A stretch of 64,000 bases of DNA from Medicago truncatula (lineage: Eukaryota > Streptophyta > Magnoliopsida > Fabales > Fabaceae). The stretch covers positions 31,346,494-31,410,493 of the forward strand of contig NC_053045.1 of the NCBI RefSeq assembly GCF_003473485.1. The letters are read 5' to 3'. How positions within the stretch are numbered: the first letter of the stretch is position 1; each line of letters starts with the position of its first letter. The notes under the pieces were generated by a model. The model was not told the DNA's origin. It ran no database searches and saw only the letters and a list, made by a program, of their open reading frames with translations. Made by a program: the position numbers and the translations under genes. Positions 1-11,730 of this stretch are shown piece by piece.

Positions 1-2111
1 CATCATCCGTCTTCCTTTTTGCCTTTCCTTCACACTCTGCAGCCATATGACCCATCTGACCACACAGGAAGCATTTGTCTTGTCCAGGAGTAAACACAAC
101 CTGCAATAACCAACGATCATTCTTTTATAATGAAGATTATGTAGTGATTTTACTATTAAATTCAGAGACGCAAAAGAAAATTTCAGTACGCACAAACCTC
201 TCTAAGAATTGAAAAATGGATTTCATGGGTAGCCAGACCCAACATGATCAAATCAGCATCCTGCCATAAGACACCAAAATGATATGAACAAGTTGATCAA
301 GTCGATGGTTAAATAATGCATAGAAAATATAGGAAGATACATACCAAACCATATAGGCAATGCTGTGTATTGGGATCATATCCTTTAAGATTTCTTTGAA
401 GACGAATGTAGGACGTAATCTTATGCTCCCCTTCGCCAGGAACATTTGCATCAGAAAGAATAACCTTCAGAAATATACATAAATCACAGTATTAAAAACC
501 TGTGCTCCACGGAGACACACATGATGCAGCCATACAATACAATTTAGATACAGTTGAATGAACTTGTTGTTACCTTGATATTTTTCCAACCAGGATCATT
601 GTTCAACCTAAGATGAATATAGTATTGAAGTGCAACTGACAGAACAGCCATGAATTTAGTTCCAGGTGTAATTACATTTGAATCGAAAATCTGTGACTCT
701 TGTTTAGGAGGAAGCTTTCTGCCCTCCATCTCAAATTCATCCCTTAACCTTGATTCTTCAGCAGCCTACACATTAGGTAGCATTAAAAATTAAAGTCTGT
801 AATAAACCAAAATCCAAAGTATGAAAACACTGATTGGCATCATAAAATACTTACTGCATCAGATGCGTCTTTAGCCGCCCTAAACCGCCTAGACCGTTGT
901 TGGTTCATCTTAGCCCTTGGAGCAACACCATCTATGCAAATTTAAAAACCATTCAAAAAGAAAGGAAAAAAAAAATCAATCACCAAAAAACAATCCATAT
1001 ACTTGATTATAGTTTTTGCCCCGCTATGTTCACAATTTTACGCAATTGGTTCACCTATTTTAAAATTTACACCCTCCATCAAATATTTTGTCTAAAATAT
1101 GGTTATATAGGTGTTTTAAGTGCCCGCCTGTCACAGCTTTTTAAGTAAGAAATCAGTTTTTTAAAGAAATAATCACTTTTAAGAGTATTGCATCTATTTT
1201 TTACAGATTTTTTAAAAAAAATCACAATCTAAAAATAGCTTCAAATGACAAGCTGTTAAGACTTAAGAGTAGCTTCTTAGAAAATAGATGTTAAGAGTAG
1301 CTTCTCAAAAATAGATGTTAAGAGTAGCTTCTCTACTAGAGGTCCTTTAAGTTATTTAGCTATAACAAATTGGTCTTTTAAGCTTTTTTCGTACTAAAGT
1401 CCTTTTAGTTAATTAAAGATAACAAATTTGTCCTCTAATAAGTTTTTCCGTACCAATTAGGTCTTTAAGTTATTTAAAAGTAACAATTTGGAGGATTTCA
1501 AATCTTAAAAATATAAGTTATTCGAGGCCTTAAAATTGAAATTAAATAACTTAAAAGACCAAGTGTTGATCTTTTCTCATCATCAGATCATATAACACTT
1601 CATTTAAAACATCACACCAAATTTAGTTCAAAAATACGATAAAGGGACGAAAACTGTTAAAATAGGAGACCAAATCCGCAAAATTGAAAAATCAAAGAAA
1701 GAAATAACACAAACCAATAGCCATAAAGAGCAGCTTCCTAGGCCTCACTATGACAAACAGCCTATCAATGTAAGCAAATATGGACTCAAACACTTGATCG
1801 AAAGAGGTAGGAGATGGCTGCAAGCAATCAAATAAATCGTCAAGTACGTTTTTACGTGTCTAATAATAGCAATAGTAATCATAATAATCGAAAGAGAAAT
1901 ATTTTACCCTATTCTCGGGGTGGAAGCAAGGGTGAATGACGCCGTTCATGTCAAGGTAAAGGTTGTCGTATTCATTGTTGTTAGGGTTTTTCATACTTGT
2001 GTTGACAGGGATTTGAATGCCATCGATAACCACTGGTTCTTCCTCGACGGCGTCCACAACCACTTTAGGATATTTATCTGAAAGAAACCTGTAGAAGGCT
2101 GGGATTCCCAT
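1..2111 (-). CDS. 5'-3' exoribonuclease, XRN3/XRN4-like (5' part, seven exons, runs off left edge)
   Basis: XRN enzymes degrade 5'-monophosphorylated RNA processively; plant members act in the nucleus (XRN2/3) or cytosol (XRN4). The start [15 protein letters not shown] is the invariant XRN N-terminus, followed by the acidic active-site segment [14 protein letters not shown] place the exons at 2111-1908, 1817-1715, 931-855, 765-574, 464-345, 260-198 and 100-1. All have GT-AG borders, and the reading frame joins correctly at every junction. Later exons carry [23 protein letters not shown], here split by a junction, then [18 protein letters not shown] and [15 protein letters not shown], all core XRN motifs. 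The last visible exon holds a CCHC zinc knuckle ([14 protein letters not shown]), typical of plant XRNs. No stop or frameshift is visible. Intron 2 (about 780 bp) contains a 27-bp tandem repeat and degenerate inverted-repeat DNA. Nuclear and cytosolic classes cannot be told apart from this part. Confidence 0.93.
1263..1333. repeat. Tandem repeat, 27-28 bp unit, about 2.6 copies
   Basis: The unit begins TTAAGAGTAGCTTCT and recurs at 1263, 1291 and 1318 with few changes. It lies in the long XRN intron 2. The following 1330-1570 is a degenerate inverted-repeat sequence rich in 'ggtccttt'/'aaaagacc' motifs, probably an old MITE. Confidence 0.7.
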
Positions 2112-2204
2112 CTTCCAATCGCACGCTATTCAAAAAACGAACACAGACTCTTTTGCGGATATTAGCGGGAGTATTTTAGTGCTTTCTAATCATCGAGGTA
2201 TATA

Positions 2205-3217
2205 TAGGGGTGTTTATGGGTTGGGTCAACCCAAAAAGACCGGTCAAACCCATCCAAAAACCCACAAAAATGGGTTGGGTTGGGTAATTGGGTGGGTATG
2301 CTTTCTAAAAACGAAAAATCCAAAAAAATAAATGGGTCTCGCGTAAAACCAGACCTAAACCCAAAAAATCCACTTATCCAATAATGTTAATATTTTTTAG
2401 GGTCAATAGTGTTTTAACCCACTGTAATATAGGTCTTTCCGGTTTTACCCCTTGTAAAATATTTTTTTTTGGATTTCGTCCTTGTAATTTGAAGATTTTT
2501 GGTTTGGACCTTCATGAATTTTGACTGTACAAAATCGAAGATATGACAGGGGGTAAACCGAAGTTTGCTCAAATTAACAAGAGGTAAACCTAAATTTTCT
2601 CAAATTACAAGGGGTGAAATTTTTCATGAAGGTCCAAAACCAAAAAAATTTCAAATTACAAGGATGAAATTAAAAAAAAATATATATATTTTACAGGGGT
2701 AAAACACTATTAACCCTATTTCTTATCTTTATTTTTATAGGGTAGAAGAAAGTTATATTTTCAAAACATACACATTGTACCTTATATAATAAAAATCAAA
2801 ACATACTAGAGTTACAGATTAATATGTTGCACTTTTTGGTTATTTTGATACTAATGCAATTTTATGTCATACAACTTTAGTTTGTTGCAAGTATTTTATG
2901 ATGGAGTTTATTATTTGATATTCTATGATGCATAAAAATTTAGTAAAATAAGTTAAACATTTTTTTAAGAAAATTTAAAAGTAGAGTACTATTTTAAAAC
3001 AAAATTACGAGGACTTGTCATTTAGTCATTTAATATTAAAAAGATAGAAGAAAAAAAAGTTGGGTAACCCATTACCCAATCCAACCCAACCCAAAAATTA
3101 GTGGGTTTGTCCAAACCCGCCCAATAGTATAACATGTGGTTATTTTACCTCACCCAAACCGGAGTATCCTATTTGGTTTGATTTTGGGTTTGGCCAAACT
3201 CAACCCAAACCCACCCA
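2205..3217. mobile_element. hAT-like non-autonomous DNA element upstream of XRN
   Basis: The two ends are imperfect inverted repeats rich in GGGTTGGGT/ACCCAACCC. The left end starts TAGGGGTGTTTATGGG, a look common in plant hAT elements. The element is flanked by an 11-bp direct repeat, CGAGGTATATA (2194-2204 and 3218-3228), which contains a plausible 8-bp hAT target duplication. No transposase reading frame is present. It sits about 90 bp upstream of the XRN start codon, so it has become part of that gene's promoter-proximal DNA. Assignment to hAT is inferred from end sequence and duplication length. Confidence 0.6.
2399..2717. mobile_element. Foldback MITE nested in the hAT-like element
   Basis: The ends AGGGTCAATAGTGTTTTA and TAAAACACTATTAACCCT are near-perfect inverted repeats. 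Inside, further arms pair (GGTTTTACCCCTTGTAA-type against TTACAAGGGGTGAAA-type sequence), so most of the 319 bp can fold on itself. I could not find a clear target duplication. It is nested in the larger element at 2205-3217. Confidence 0.6.
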
Positions 3218-3434
3218 CGAGGTATATACATGAGTTTGAAGTAGAGACTTCGCGGGCCGGTTTAGTTTGATAATTTCCTTTTCCACCCTACTCTCTTTTC
3301 ATTTACCTTCCAAAAATATATATATTATTTAGATATTATTTAAAACATAATAAAACATCTTAGTTGAACAACATATAACTAATACGTAATAAAAACAACA
3401 TAAAACACGTAATTAAATAAAATATAACACATCA

Positions 3435-3869
3435 TCATGGATAATTTAAATTAATGTTTTTGTCTGGTGCGTCCATTAGTGCCCTGATCTCTCTGTAATT
3501 CCTTAGTTGGATCGAACTTTGTTGAATATGTTCAACAGATCTGACCAACGAAGCGTCCAACTCGATCGACCCTCTAGTACTGTACTGATCAAAGATCGAG
3601 AACATGGTTCTAACGTCGTCGTCATCGTTCACGAGCTTCATCTGGCTGAACTGCACACTCCCAACTGAGTCGGTGGACGGACGTCAATACTCAACACCAT
3701 CCACCCTCAGTCTGTCTCTATAGTTTAGTTCGAGGTTGATTTGATTCAGCTGACTCTTCAACCCGGAGAGTGTGACATCAGCGGGAATCATGATTAGATG
3801 GGGGTGGTTTCCCCCGTTGTAGTAAACTGCAATTAGCTTGGTGTTCGGATCAAAGACAATGTTTTTCAT
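3435..3869 (-). pseudogene. Transposon-associated N-terminal (PB1-like) gene remnant with one in-frame stop
   Basis: Two reading frames, 3869-3684 (MKNIVFDPNTKLIAVYY...) and 3656-3435, are in the same frame and read through continuously except for a TGA at the join. In relatives I recall from legume genomes this position is arginine (EYRRPST), so the stop fits CGA changed to TGA. The family is a repetitive legume protein linked to Mutator-like or plant-mobile-domain transposons; this assignment is from memory. The frame ends early at 3435 after 144 codons, so it is truncated as well as interrupted. A TATA box lies about 45 bp upstream of the ATG. Confidence 0.5.
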
Positions 3870-3910
3870 GGTTTTCTTTTGTGTGGTTTCTGGTTATGAA
3901 CACAGGGACA

Positions 3911-3921
3911 CCTATTTATAG
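3911..3921 (-). promoter_or_regulatory. TATA box for the remnant at 3435-3869
   Basis: On the minus strand this reads CTATAAATAGG, an almost ideal plant TATA box, about 45 bp upstream of the ATG at 3869. A leader without upstream ATG follows it. Confidence 0.5.
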
Positions 3922-4270
3922 AGGTCTTTGGGCGGCCTGAACCATATAAATTGTCGGTGCAATGTGGACCACATGAAAAAAATCATGTTTCGGATTGTAT
4001 AATCTGAAATGTCCCTCACCCTACATAAGGTGTGCAATTTCCTTCACATATTCACCAGTAACGAATAAATTCGGAATATATAATCTAAAAACCATATGAG
4101 GATTTCAGATTATATAATCCGAAAATAGTCAGTTTCTTTGGTCGTTGGTCTGCACCACAAGCAACACGTTTTCAAAGGTTTTTACCAGCATTAATGGCTG
4201 GTAAAACCCCTTTGAATGCGTTTTTTTGACTCACCATTATGGGGAGTTACACTCTAGGCGTAATTTTTTT

Positions 4271-4282
4271 CCTATAAATAGC
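4271..4282 (+). promoter_or_regulatory. TATA box facing right, possible divergent promoter
   Basis: CCTATAAATAGC lies 350 bp from the opposite-facing TATA box at 3911-3921 and is followed by a pyrimidine-rich leader. Between them are three related motifs around ATTATATAATCCGAAA (near 3993, 4069 and 4103). No intact reading frame follows on the right, so this may be the other half of a decayed divergent transposon promoter. Confidence 0.3.
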
Positions 4283-4299
4283 CTCCAAAATCCCACCAT

Positions 4300-5420
4300 T
4301 TCTCACCGGATCACACCCTTTCATCCTCTTCCTTCTATGCACAATGTGTTTCAGTCATTGGCCTTTCATAAAAAGATGCTACTTTGGAAACTCTGAGTTT
4401 GTATAAATGGTCAGCAGGTAAGGCAACATGCTGCAAAGAAGCACGGTCTATCTTGATGCAAGGTTAGTTTGTTTTGGTGTAAGGTTGACCATCAATGTCT
4501 ATTTCGCCCTGAAAACAAACCTTATCACATTAGCCTCCCCCCGAAACATATCTTTCCCCCTCCCCCCTCCCCCAACATCTATTTACTGTATTTTGTGAAA
4601 AACTAAATAGTCATCTTCTAAATACAATTTAATGTGTAGTTGAGCTTTTTTCTTTCACTGTATTTTTTTTTTGCTTTTGCGTTAATTTTTTTTTTTTCTG
4701 AAGATATGACAAGTGCTCAAAACTCACTCATTTGTTCTTATGTGGCAGCTATACCACATTAACTTATATAATTACTTTCTTTCAATTTTTTACGCTTTTC
4801 TCATATGTTCTCAACTAATTTCTTATTTACGATTTCATTGAGTCACACAAGCGTATATTACGTTTTTCTTAGGCACGCACAAACACCGCTTAAATGGCCA
4901 CTGCAGATCAATATGACTAACTTCTTATGTCTATATTTGTTTTTTTTTTTTTTTTATATTAAAAAAGTAGTATTTCTTCTGATGATGATATGCGCCACAA
5001 GCCCTCAACAATTTTTCTCAATTTCTTTCATTGAGTCATACAGACATTTCTTTAACGTTTTCTCAATTTCTCTCATTGAATCACACATGCATATTATTAC
5101 AAAGAAATATCGTTCATGAATAATTCCAAAAAATAAGTAAGAAAAAATAAAAAAAATAAAAAAGGATTGTTCTCCATGCACCCATTTAAAAACAAAGAAA
5201 TATCGTTCATGACACCCATTTAATTCATGGATAATTCTCCATCCACTTATCACTAGATGTAGTCATTATTTTTGTAGTAAATATAGTTATATAAAAAATT
5301 AGAATGATTAATAGGATAGAGAAAATTATCATTTTTCAAGAAAAGGATAATTAATATGATTGTTTTTGTTTTAAAAAAGTGGTACACGTACCTTATCCTA
5401 TACAATGTTGCATAGGTTAG
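4300..5420. other. AT-rich intergenic stretch with small direct repeats
   Basis: I see no gene here. The stretch contains long T tracts and short repeats, for example 'tttcattgagtcac'-type sequence near 4835, 5028 and 5080, and AAAGAAATATCGTTCATGA near 5101 and 5195. They look like decayed repeat DNA. Confidence 0.5.
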
Positions 5421-5434
5421 AAAAACCCTTATTA

Positions 5435-5527
5435 ATCTTTGTGAGCTTAGCTCAGTTAGTTTGAATAATGCATAAAAATATGCAATGTTTGGGTTCAAAC
5501 CCCGACCACCACAAAAAAAAAAAAAAA
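5435..5527 (+). mobile_element. tRNA-derived SINE with A tail and target duplication
   Basis: The body has a polymerase III box A (TAGCTCAGTTAG, 5448-5459) and box B (GGTTCAAACC, 5492-5501), then an A-rich tail. The flanking repeat AAAAACCCTTATTA occurs at 5421-5434 and again at 5523-5536, overlapping the tail. It is related to the copies at 37025 and 58737. Confidence 0.8.
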
Positions 5528-5604
5528 CCCTTATTATATAATAAAAATTGAAGAGCTGTGGAAATAAAATGAAAAATTGAAACTATCTTGAAAAATTCTA
5601 CATG

Positions 5605-5821
5605 TGTTATAAATATTAATAGTGGATGTCCAAATAGCAAATGTGTTAGTGGACCATACTACTAGTTTATTGAGCTTAGTTCATAAGCTACTCTATTTCC
5701 CTATAAATAGAGCTCATTTGTAACATTGATAGACAGATAAGTGAATAAGAATACTGTTCCTATTCTCACTTCTTCTCCTTCTCTCTATTATTATCATCTC
5801 AATTTACTTGTATTCATAACA
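5605..5821 (+). repeat. 5' LTR of copia element
   Basis: It begins TGTTATAAAT and ends TTCATAACA, the TG...CA form expected of an LTR. It contains a TATA-like CCCTATAAATAGAG near 5700 and a pyrimidine-rich segment before the end. Confidence 0.95.
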
Positions 5822-6189
5822 CGTTATTAATATAATCTATTTAACTGATTCGTGGTTTGTATGCTATTCAACGTGATCGCATAGAATTATTAAAATTGGT
5901 TTCTTTGTTTTCTCTTGGCATTCGATTATGATATTCATGGTATCTATGTGCCCTGTTTAATTGTTCTTATGAATTCATATATGTTTGTGTTTTTGAATCC
6001 GTAGTAAATAATTTATTATGAAGGTACATGACTCTTCTTTATCAATAATATATAGATATATGCTTAATTTTGTATCGATGATTTTAGGTCACTGTTACAA
6101 TTCCATCAATTGGAATCAGGACCTAATAGATACACATCATTGTTATTTTACAAATTATACAGTGTTTATTTATTTTAATTCAACATACA

Positions 6190-7279
6190 TGCATCCTTGA
6201 AGGACCGCTTCAAAGTAAATAAAGCAACTCTAATGAATTCTTGAAGAATTCAATCCTAATGCATCCCGGAAGGTTTGCACATACAAAATTTTCTTAATGA
6301 ATTCCTGAAGAATTCAACATTAGTATTAATGAATCCCTGAAGGATTGCACATACAAAATTTTCTTCATGAATTCCTGAAAAATTCAACACTATACTAATG
6401 CATCTTTGAAAGATTGCACATACAAATTAAATTTTTTTTTAATGAATTCATGAAGAATTCAATACTAGTGCATCTCTGAAGGATCAGTTAAAAATCATTT
6501 TTTTATTTTATTTTATGAATTCTTGATGAATTCAACGTTGATTAATCTCTAAAGGATGGGGCAGATGATTTATCAAACTTAGTATATAGTTCTTATAGAA
6601 CTCAAATATTTAATAAATATACATCCCTGAAGGATTGCAAAAGTATTGCGTAAAAGATTGATCACATGTATAATATATTTCTCGAACAACTATATTCAAA
6701 AAGGAACGCATCCCCAAAGAATTGCTTAAAAATTCAACTTTATTTTCTGTGAATTCCGGAAGAATTCAAATTTGTTGCATCCATGGAGGATTTCTTAGAG
6801 AATTGATTTTATATTTTAAGTTGGTTACATGGTTCCTGGAGAACTTAAAAATATTGATTTTATTATCTGTGTTTTCCTGAAGAATTTGGTACTGATTAGA
6901 TCAATTATTTAGTTCTTGTATAACTTACAAAAATAATTTTTTTTCTCCATGAATCCTTAAAGAATTCAGTACTGAAGGATCCTAAATCCTTTTTCCATGA
7001 ATTCTTGAAAACTTGTGATGAATCCCTAAATGATTACACAATAAATGATTGATTGTGAACAGAAATTGGATTTTTATCTATGAATTCCATAAGAATTCAA
7101 TAGCAATGCATCTATGTTGAATAGTTCATGAATAACTTCAAAACTCGGTTTATATAAATTCTTGAAGAATTTGGTGATGATACATACTAAAGTATCATAT
7201 GGTTATATAGTTCTTGAAGGATTCCACGTAATTGGTTTGATCGTAAATAATATTAGCCTTGAATTCTTGAAGAATTCAA
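6190..7279 (+). repeat. Hairpin array in the copia leader region
   Basis: From 6234 to 6534 two hairpin types alternate. Type 1 is TGAATTC-CTGAA-GAATTCA, starting at 6234, 6298, 6368, 6443 and 6516. Type 2 is TGCATCC-CTGAA-GGATTGCA, starting at 6260, 6330, 6399 and 6469. Each type recurs about every 70 bp. Scattered copies continue to 7279 (for example 6750-6768 and 7259-7279). Several differ by paired changes that keep the stem. The region has no reading frame and lies where an untranslated leader upstream of gag would be expected. Confidence 0.85.
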
Positions 7280-8757
7280 TACAATATTAAGACCAAATAT
7301 CAGTTGGTTTGGACTTGAATCTAAATATGATAATTGGTTTATTCTCAACAAATCTCTCATTAAAATGATCAGCACATGGTTCATAAGGTTTGAATCAAAT
7401 ACATACATATTTCTAAAATATGTACGATATTATTTTACTTTTAAACTGCAGTATTGGATCCTGCTTCATCATTGAATTTACTGTTATTTAATGAGATTAA
7501 TTTTTGAATATTATGATTATGTTTTTAGAGAAACATTATGATTCATTATTGCCTTCAATTACCATGAGTTTAATTTGATTAAATGACATGTTTGGCCGAA
7601 GATGAATACAAAAGGAAATACATTTTTCTAAGGAAAATCTGTTATTTTAGAATAACTATGATTAACTTAATGCTATATTTTGATTGTATCTTAAGTCTTT
7701 TTAATGTGTTAAAAGAATTTTGAAAGGATGTGTTAGACAATTTTGTTTTATTTTGAAAACTGTAAGTTATTTTTCGCTAAAATTATGGATTCAGTTTGGC
7801 ACGTCAGTGTATATCTAAAAAGTGGTTGTTTCCTTAATCTTGGTAGCTAATTTTTTTTGCATAACAAATCTGATTTTTTTTTATATTGATGTATAAATTT
7901 GATTGTATGTTTCCGAATAACTACACATATACATCCATGAATATATGAGTTCTTGAAGAACTATACATTTAGATCTTCATAAAAGTTTAAAAGATCTATT
8001 TGATCTTCGCATTGATGCGGAAAAAAAAGGAAAAGAGAAAGAAAAAAAAAGACAATATGTTAATTTAAACACCACTCAAATATGCTCCTGAAGTAGCACA
8101 ATTGAGAAAACATCTTCAAGAATATTTATGAAATATTAGTTACATTTATAATTAAGAAAAGAGTGGTTATTGATTAAAATAGTGAAAGATCACATGCTAT
8201 TTGTTTTATATAACCAACATTGTGGTTATGGTAGTTGATTTATTAGATATTACTATTGATATGTTATATGTCAAAGTCATAAAGTTCTGCTAGTATGATG
8301 AACTTAGACGAGTTTAAAATTTAGTATTTGATCAAAAATATATATTTTTTCATATTTGACCAAGAATTTTCTACGAGGTAATGTTTTAAACTCCTTTCTT
8401 TTAGAATATTTGATTATGATTTTATTCTTTCTTATTCCACAAGATTATAATCTCATAAATATTATATGGAAGATATGCATACTTTCTTATGAAATAAACT
8501 TATTTTGATTTTGATCTTACAGATAATATAAATTTTGAAGATGGCAAACTTTGAAAATATATCTCATTGAAAATATGTGTTGCCTAACTACTCACTTGAT
8601 GTTTATCCTTTTTTTTTTTTTTTTTTTTTTCTATCTATGGTAATGTAAAAGATAAATCAAGGCTTTAGAATATTTATTATACAGATTCACTTGGATACAT
8701 TATTTTCTTGTTCATTGTTGTTTTCAAATAGATTAGAACAAATGAATCATATGTTAT

Positions 8758-9988
8758 TGTAAATCAGAAATTTACAAATCATGTTTTAAATGCTCATTCT
8801 TGAGTGTATCAAACAACCCCGAAAGGGTTGCTCAAATAATGATTTATCTCGATCATTTTTGATATTGTTCCCGAAGAACTGCATGACTAATGAAGGCTCC
8901 TGAAGAGCATTTGTACTGTTAAAAGGAACAAAATTACACATTGATGTTGCATTCTAATATAATTTTATTGAGTTTTAAGATGTCCATCTAAATGGATATC
9001 ATATTGAAAAAAATATATGGTAAATATCTCTATATTACGAGATATGCTATGGAGAAAATAAGTGTTGTGGAAAAGTTTATTTTTCTCTCATTTGTACTAC
9101 ACTAATATTAGTGCAATGATAACACATATTATTGTAAACCAGAAGTTTACATATTATATTAAGTTTGTTGTTGGCAAGACCGGTTGTGTTATCCCAGATT
9201 CATTATGATGAGAAAATAGTTAATTTTAATGGATTTGTGTTGAAGAGGCATAAGATTCTTCAATCAAATAAGTATAAGGTGATATTAGTTCAATCAAAAT
9301 AGTTAATTTCATTATGATGTAGAAAATTTGAAGATTTTAGTTTCTCAATATATGTAAATGTGTATAAGGTGATATTTTTGAATCAATACACAGAAAATAT
9401 GGATCAACTAAATGACATGTATGGTTATTGTTAACTCACAAACCAGAAGTTTGTGAGATTATTATGTCAACGAATTTGACAAAGAATTTATTTTCTGAAT
9501 TTTTCAAAAAGCATTTGATAAGTATCATTTGTCAATTGAAACTGATATTGAATAGCTGCTAGCATATGCTTAAAAAATGGACTTGAATATTCATTCTTTA
9601 GACGTCTAAAGTATATTGTATGATTGATACTTATGAAACCATACATAATAAACTCTACTTTGGAAATCAACAATCATGAATGTTGATATATTGATCCGCA
9701 TCAAGCCAACAAGTTACCATATGTAAGTCGTCCCCTTATAATTTATTTTAGGTTAACAACTTAATATTTCTTGTCTAAGTAAATTTTTGGATGTGTTGTG
9801 TCTATTACAATTGCTCCAATATAATGCACTTAGATAGATCTTGAAAGAATATTGGGAAAATCTATTTGATATAAATCCTCATCTATTATAAATTGTATTG
9901 AGCCAACTTGTACAGCCTAGTAGGCTGATTAGTTTTCCCAATATTAGGGGGAGAGAATAAGCAGCTGAAAATGTGAACCTGAAGTTCA
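8758..9988 (+). repeat. Further short hairpins with NNGAA loops inside the copia element
   Basis: Stem arms TGTAAAT/ATTTACA flank loop CAGAA at 8758-8776. Arms TGTAAAC/GTTTACA flank the same loop at 9133-9151, and 9-bp arms CTCACAAAC/GTTTGTGAG flank it at 9435-9457. Arms CAACCC/GGGTTG flank CGAAA at 8814-8830. Arms GCTC/GAGC flank CTGAA at 8896-8908, and TGAAC/GTTCA flank CTGAA at 9974-9988. Loops are similar while stems differ. Confidence 0.75.
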
Positions 9989-11730
9989 AATGAATTATTT
10001 GAAAGAAAATATTATTGTCTCATCTTGATCCTCAAAATATAACTCGTTTGCAAAGTTAAACAAATAAAATAAGCAGCTGCTAATGCTCCAATCGAAATAG
10101 ATGTCCCTGTCGATTATTGCAAATGAGTCTCAACTGCGCATGAAGCGTGGTAGACCAATCAGTTCCACATATAAAATCCTCAAACAATAAAAGGAGCTAA
10201 AAATAAAGATAACCCAAATAAGGATGTGTAAACTCTAAAAGAGTCATCTGACATATTTGATTTTAAGTTCCAGAAGAACCGACTAGGTACCTGAGATGTA
10301 TGAAAAATAAAGAGATCTCGATAAATTATGTCATGAATGGAATGAGGTGGAACAAAATTTAAAGTCAACGTTGACGATGTTTTTGCTTATAACATAGCGC
10401 TATATGTGATGAGTGTTAACGAGGATCATGGATTAAAACATGAAATCAAACTCGCTTTATAAAGTCGAACTTTTTGGACTTGTGGTCCTCACACTTGAAG
10501 ATGTGAAGTTAATTAGATATATAAGATTTTTCGCGCGAAAGAGAATTACATTGATAAAATACATATGTAAAGAGTTTGATATGTTCACCGGAAGTGAGCT
10601 GATATATGTCTAACGTTTATGTTTAAGAGACATATTTACCTGAAGTGAATTCAAGAACTTTTTCTTGTTTGATTAAGTTTAGTATTACATGAAAGGCTCA
10701 ATTTATATGAAAGATGTGTTGCAATATAGTTGTATGACTCACGTGATAATGATGAGTATATGAAACTCTCTGATAAAATTAATTTTTGTGAGATATTGAA
10801 GAAATGACATCATATGTCCATTTTAAATCTTTGAAAATAAATTTGTTATAATCATTTTAATGATGATGGTATAAATATTATTGAACTCCTGAAGAGATTC
10901 TAACATCTATTGATTATAGAAATATTTGAAATTAAATATGTTGCATGCACAAAGTTTGTTTGGATTTGCAGATTTATTATTTAAACGAGATTTCATGCAT
11001 CAAGAAACTTATATAACAAATGTATTTGATATGGACATATCTAGTTGACTGTGTACTATAATGATTGTGATGTCACTTGATATTAGTATAAATCATGTCC
11101 TCAAGAAAATGATAAACAGCTTGAATTGATCCTGAAGTACCATATCTTAGTTCAAACGAGGACATCAATGTATTTTGTTAATGATATTTATTGTGGTATT
11201 TTGGTTTGCCAATGTTAGTAAATACAGATATCAGAATAAAGTCAAACATATATTTTGTATCTTAAAGAAGCAACATAATTAAGGAAGTGAAGAACGCTCT
11301 TTTATCAAGGATGATGATTTTACAAGTACAAGAAACTTGTTGATTTCTTAATAGGGGTCTTACAACAACTCAATATAAAGAAACTTCTCAAGCACTACTA
11401 ATTTGAAGAAGACTATGAAGATAAACCAGATATTTCAACAAAGTCGCTGCAAGTAAACTTTTGAGTAACTAGAACAAATATTATTTGACTTTCTTCGTCT
11501 CATAGATGATTGTCTTTATGAGGGGGAGACATAAATGTGTTATGCACTCTTTTTCCCTTAACCATGGTTTTGTCCCATTGGGTTTTCCTGGTAAGGTTTT
11601 TAACGAGGCAGATTATCATACACAAAAGGGATATTGTACTCTTTTTCCTTCACTAGAATTTTTCTCCTATTAGGTTTTTCTCTAGTAAGGTTTTAATGAG
11701 GCATATCCTCAATGGACATCTAAGGGGGAG

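Noticed and set aside
5440-5510. Possible functional tRNA genes at SINE heads (also 37025, 52668, 58737)
   Set aside because: Box A and box B are present but the acceptor stems and anticodon arms do not fold as tRNA, and A tails with target duplications mark them as SINEs.
6190-7280. CRISPR-like array of regularly spaced repeats
   Set aside because: The repeats are variable hairpins within an LTR retrotransposon in a plant genome, with no unique spacers and no cas genes.
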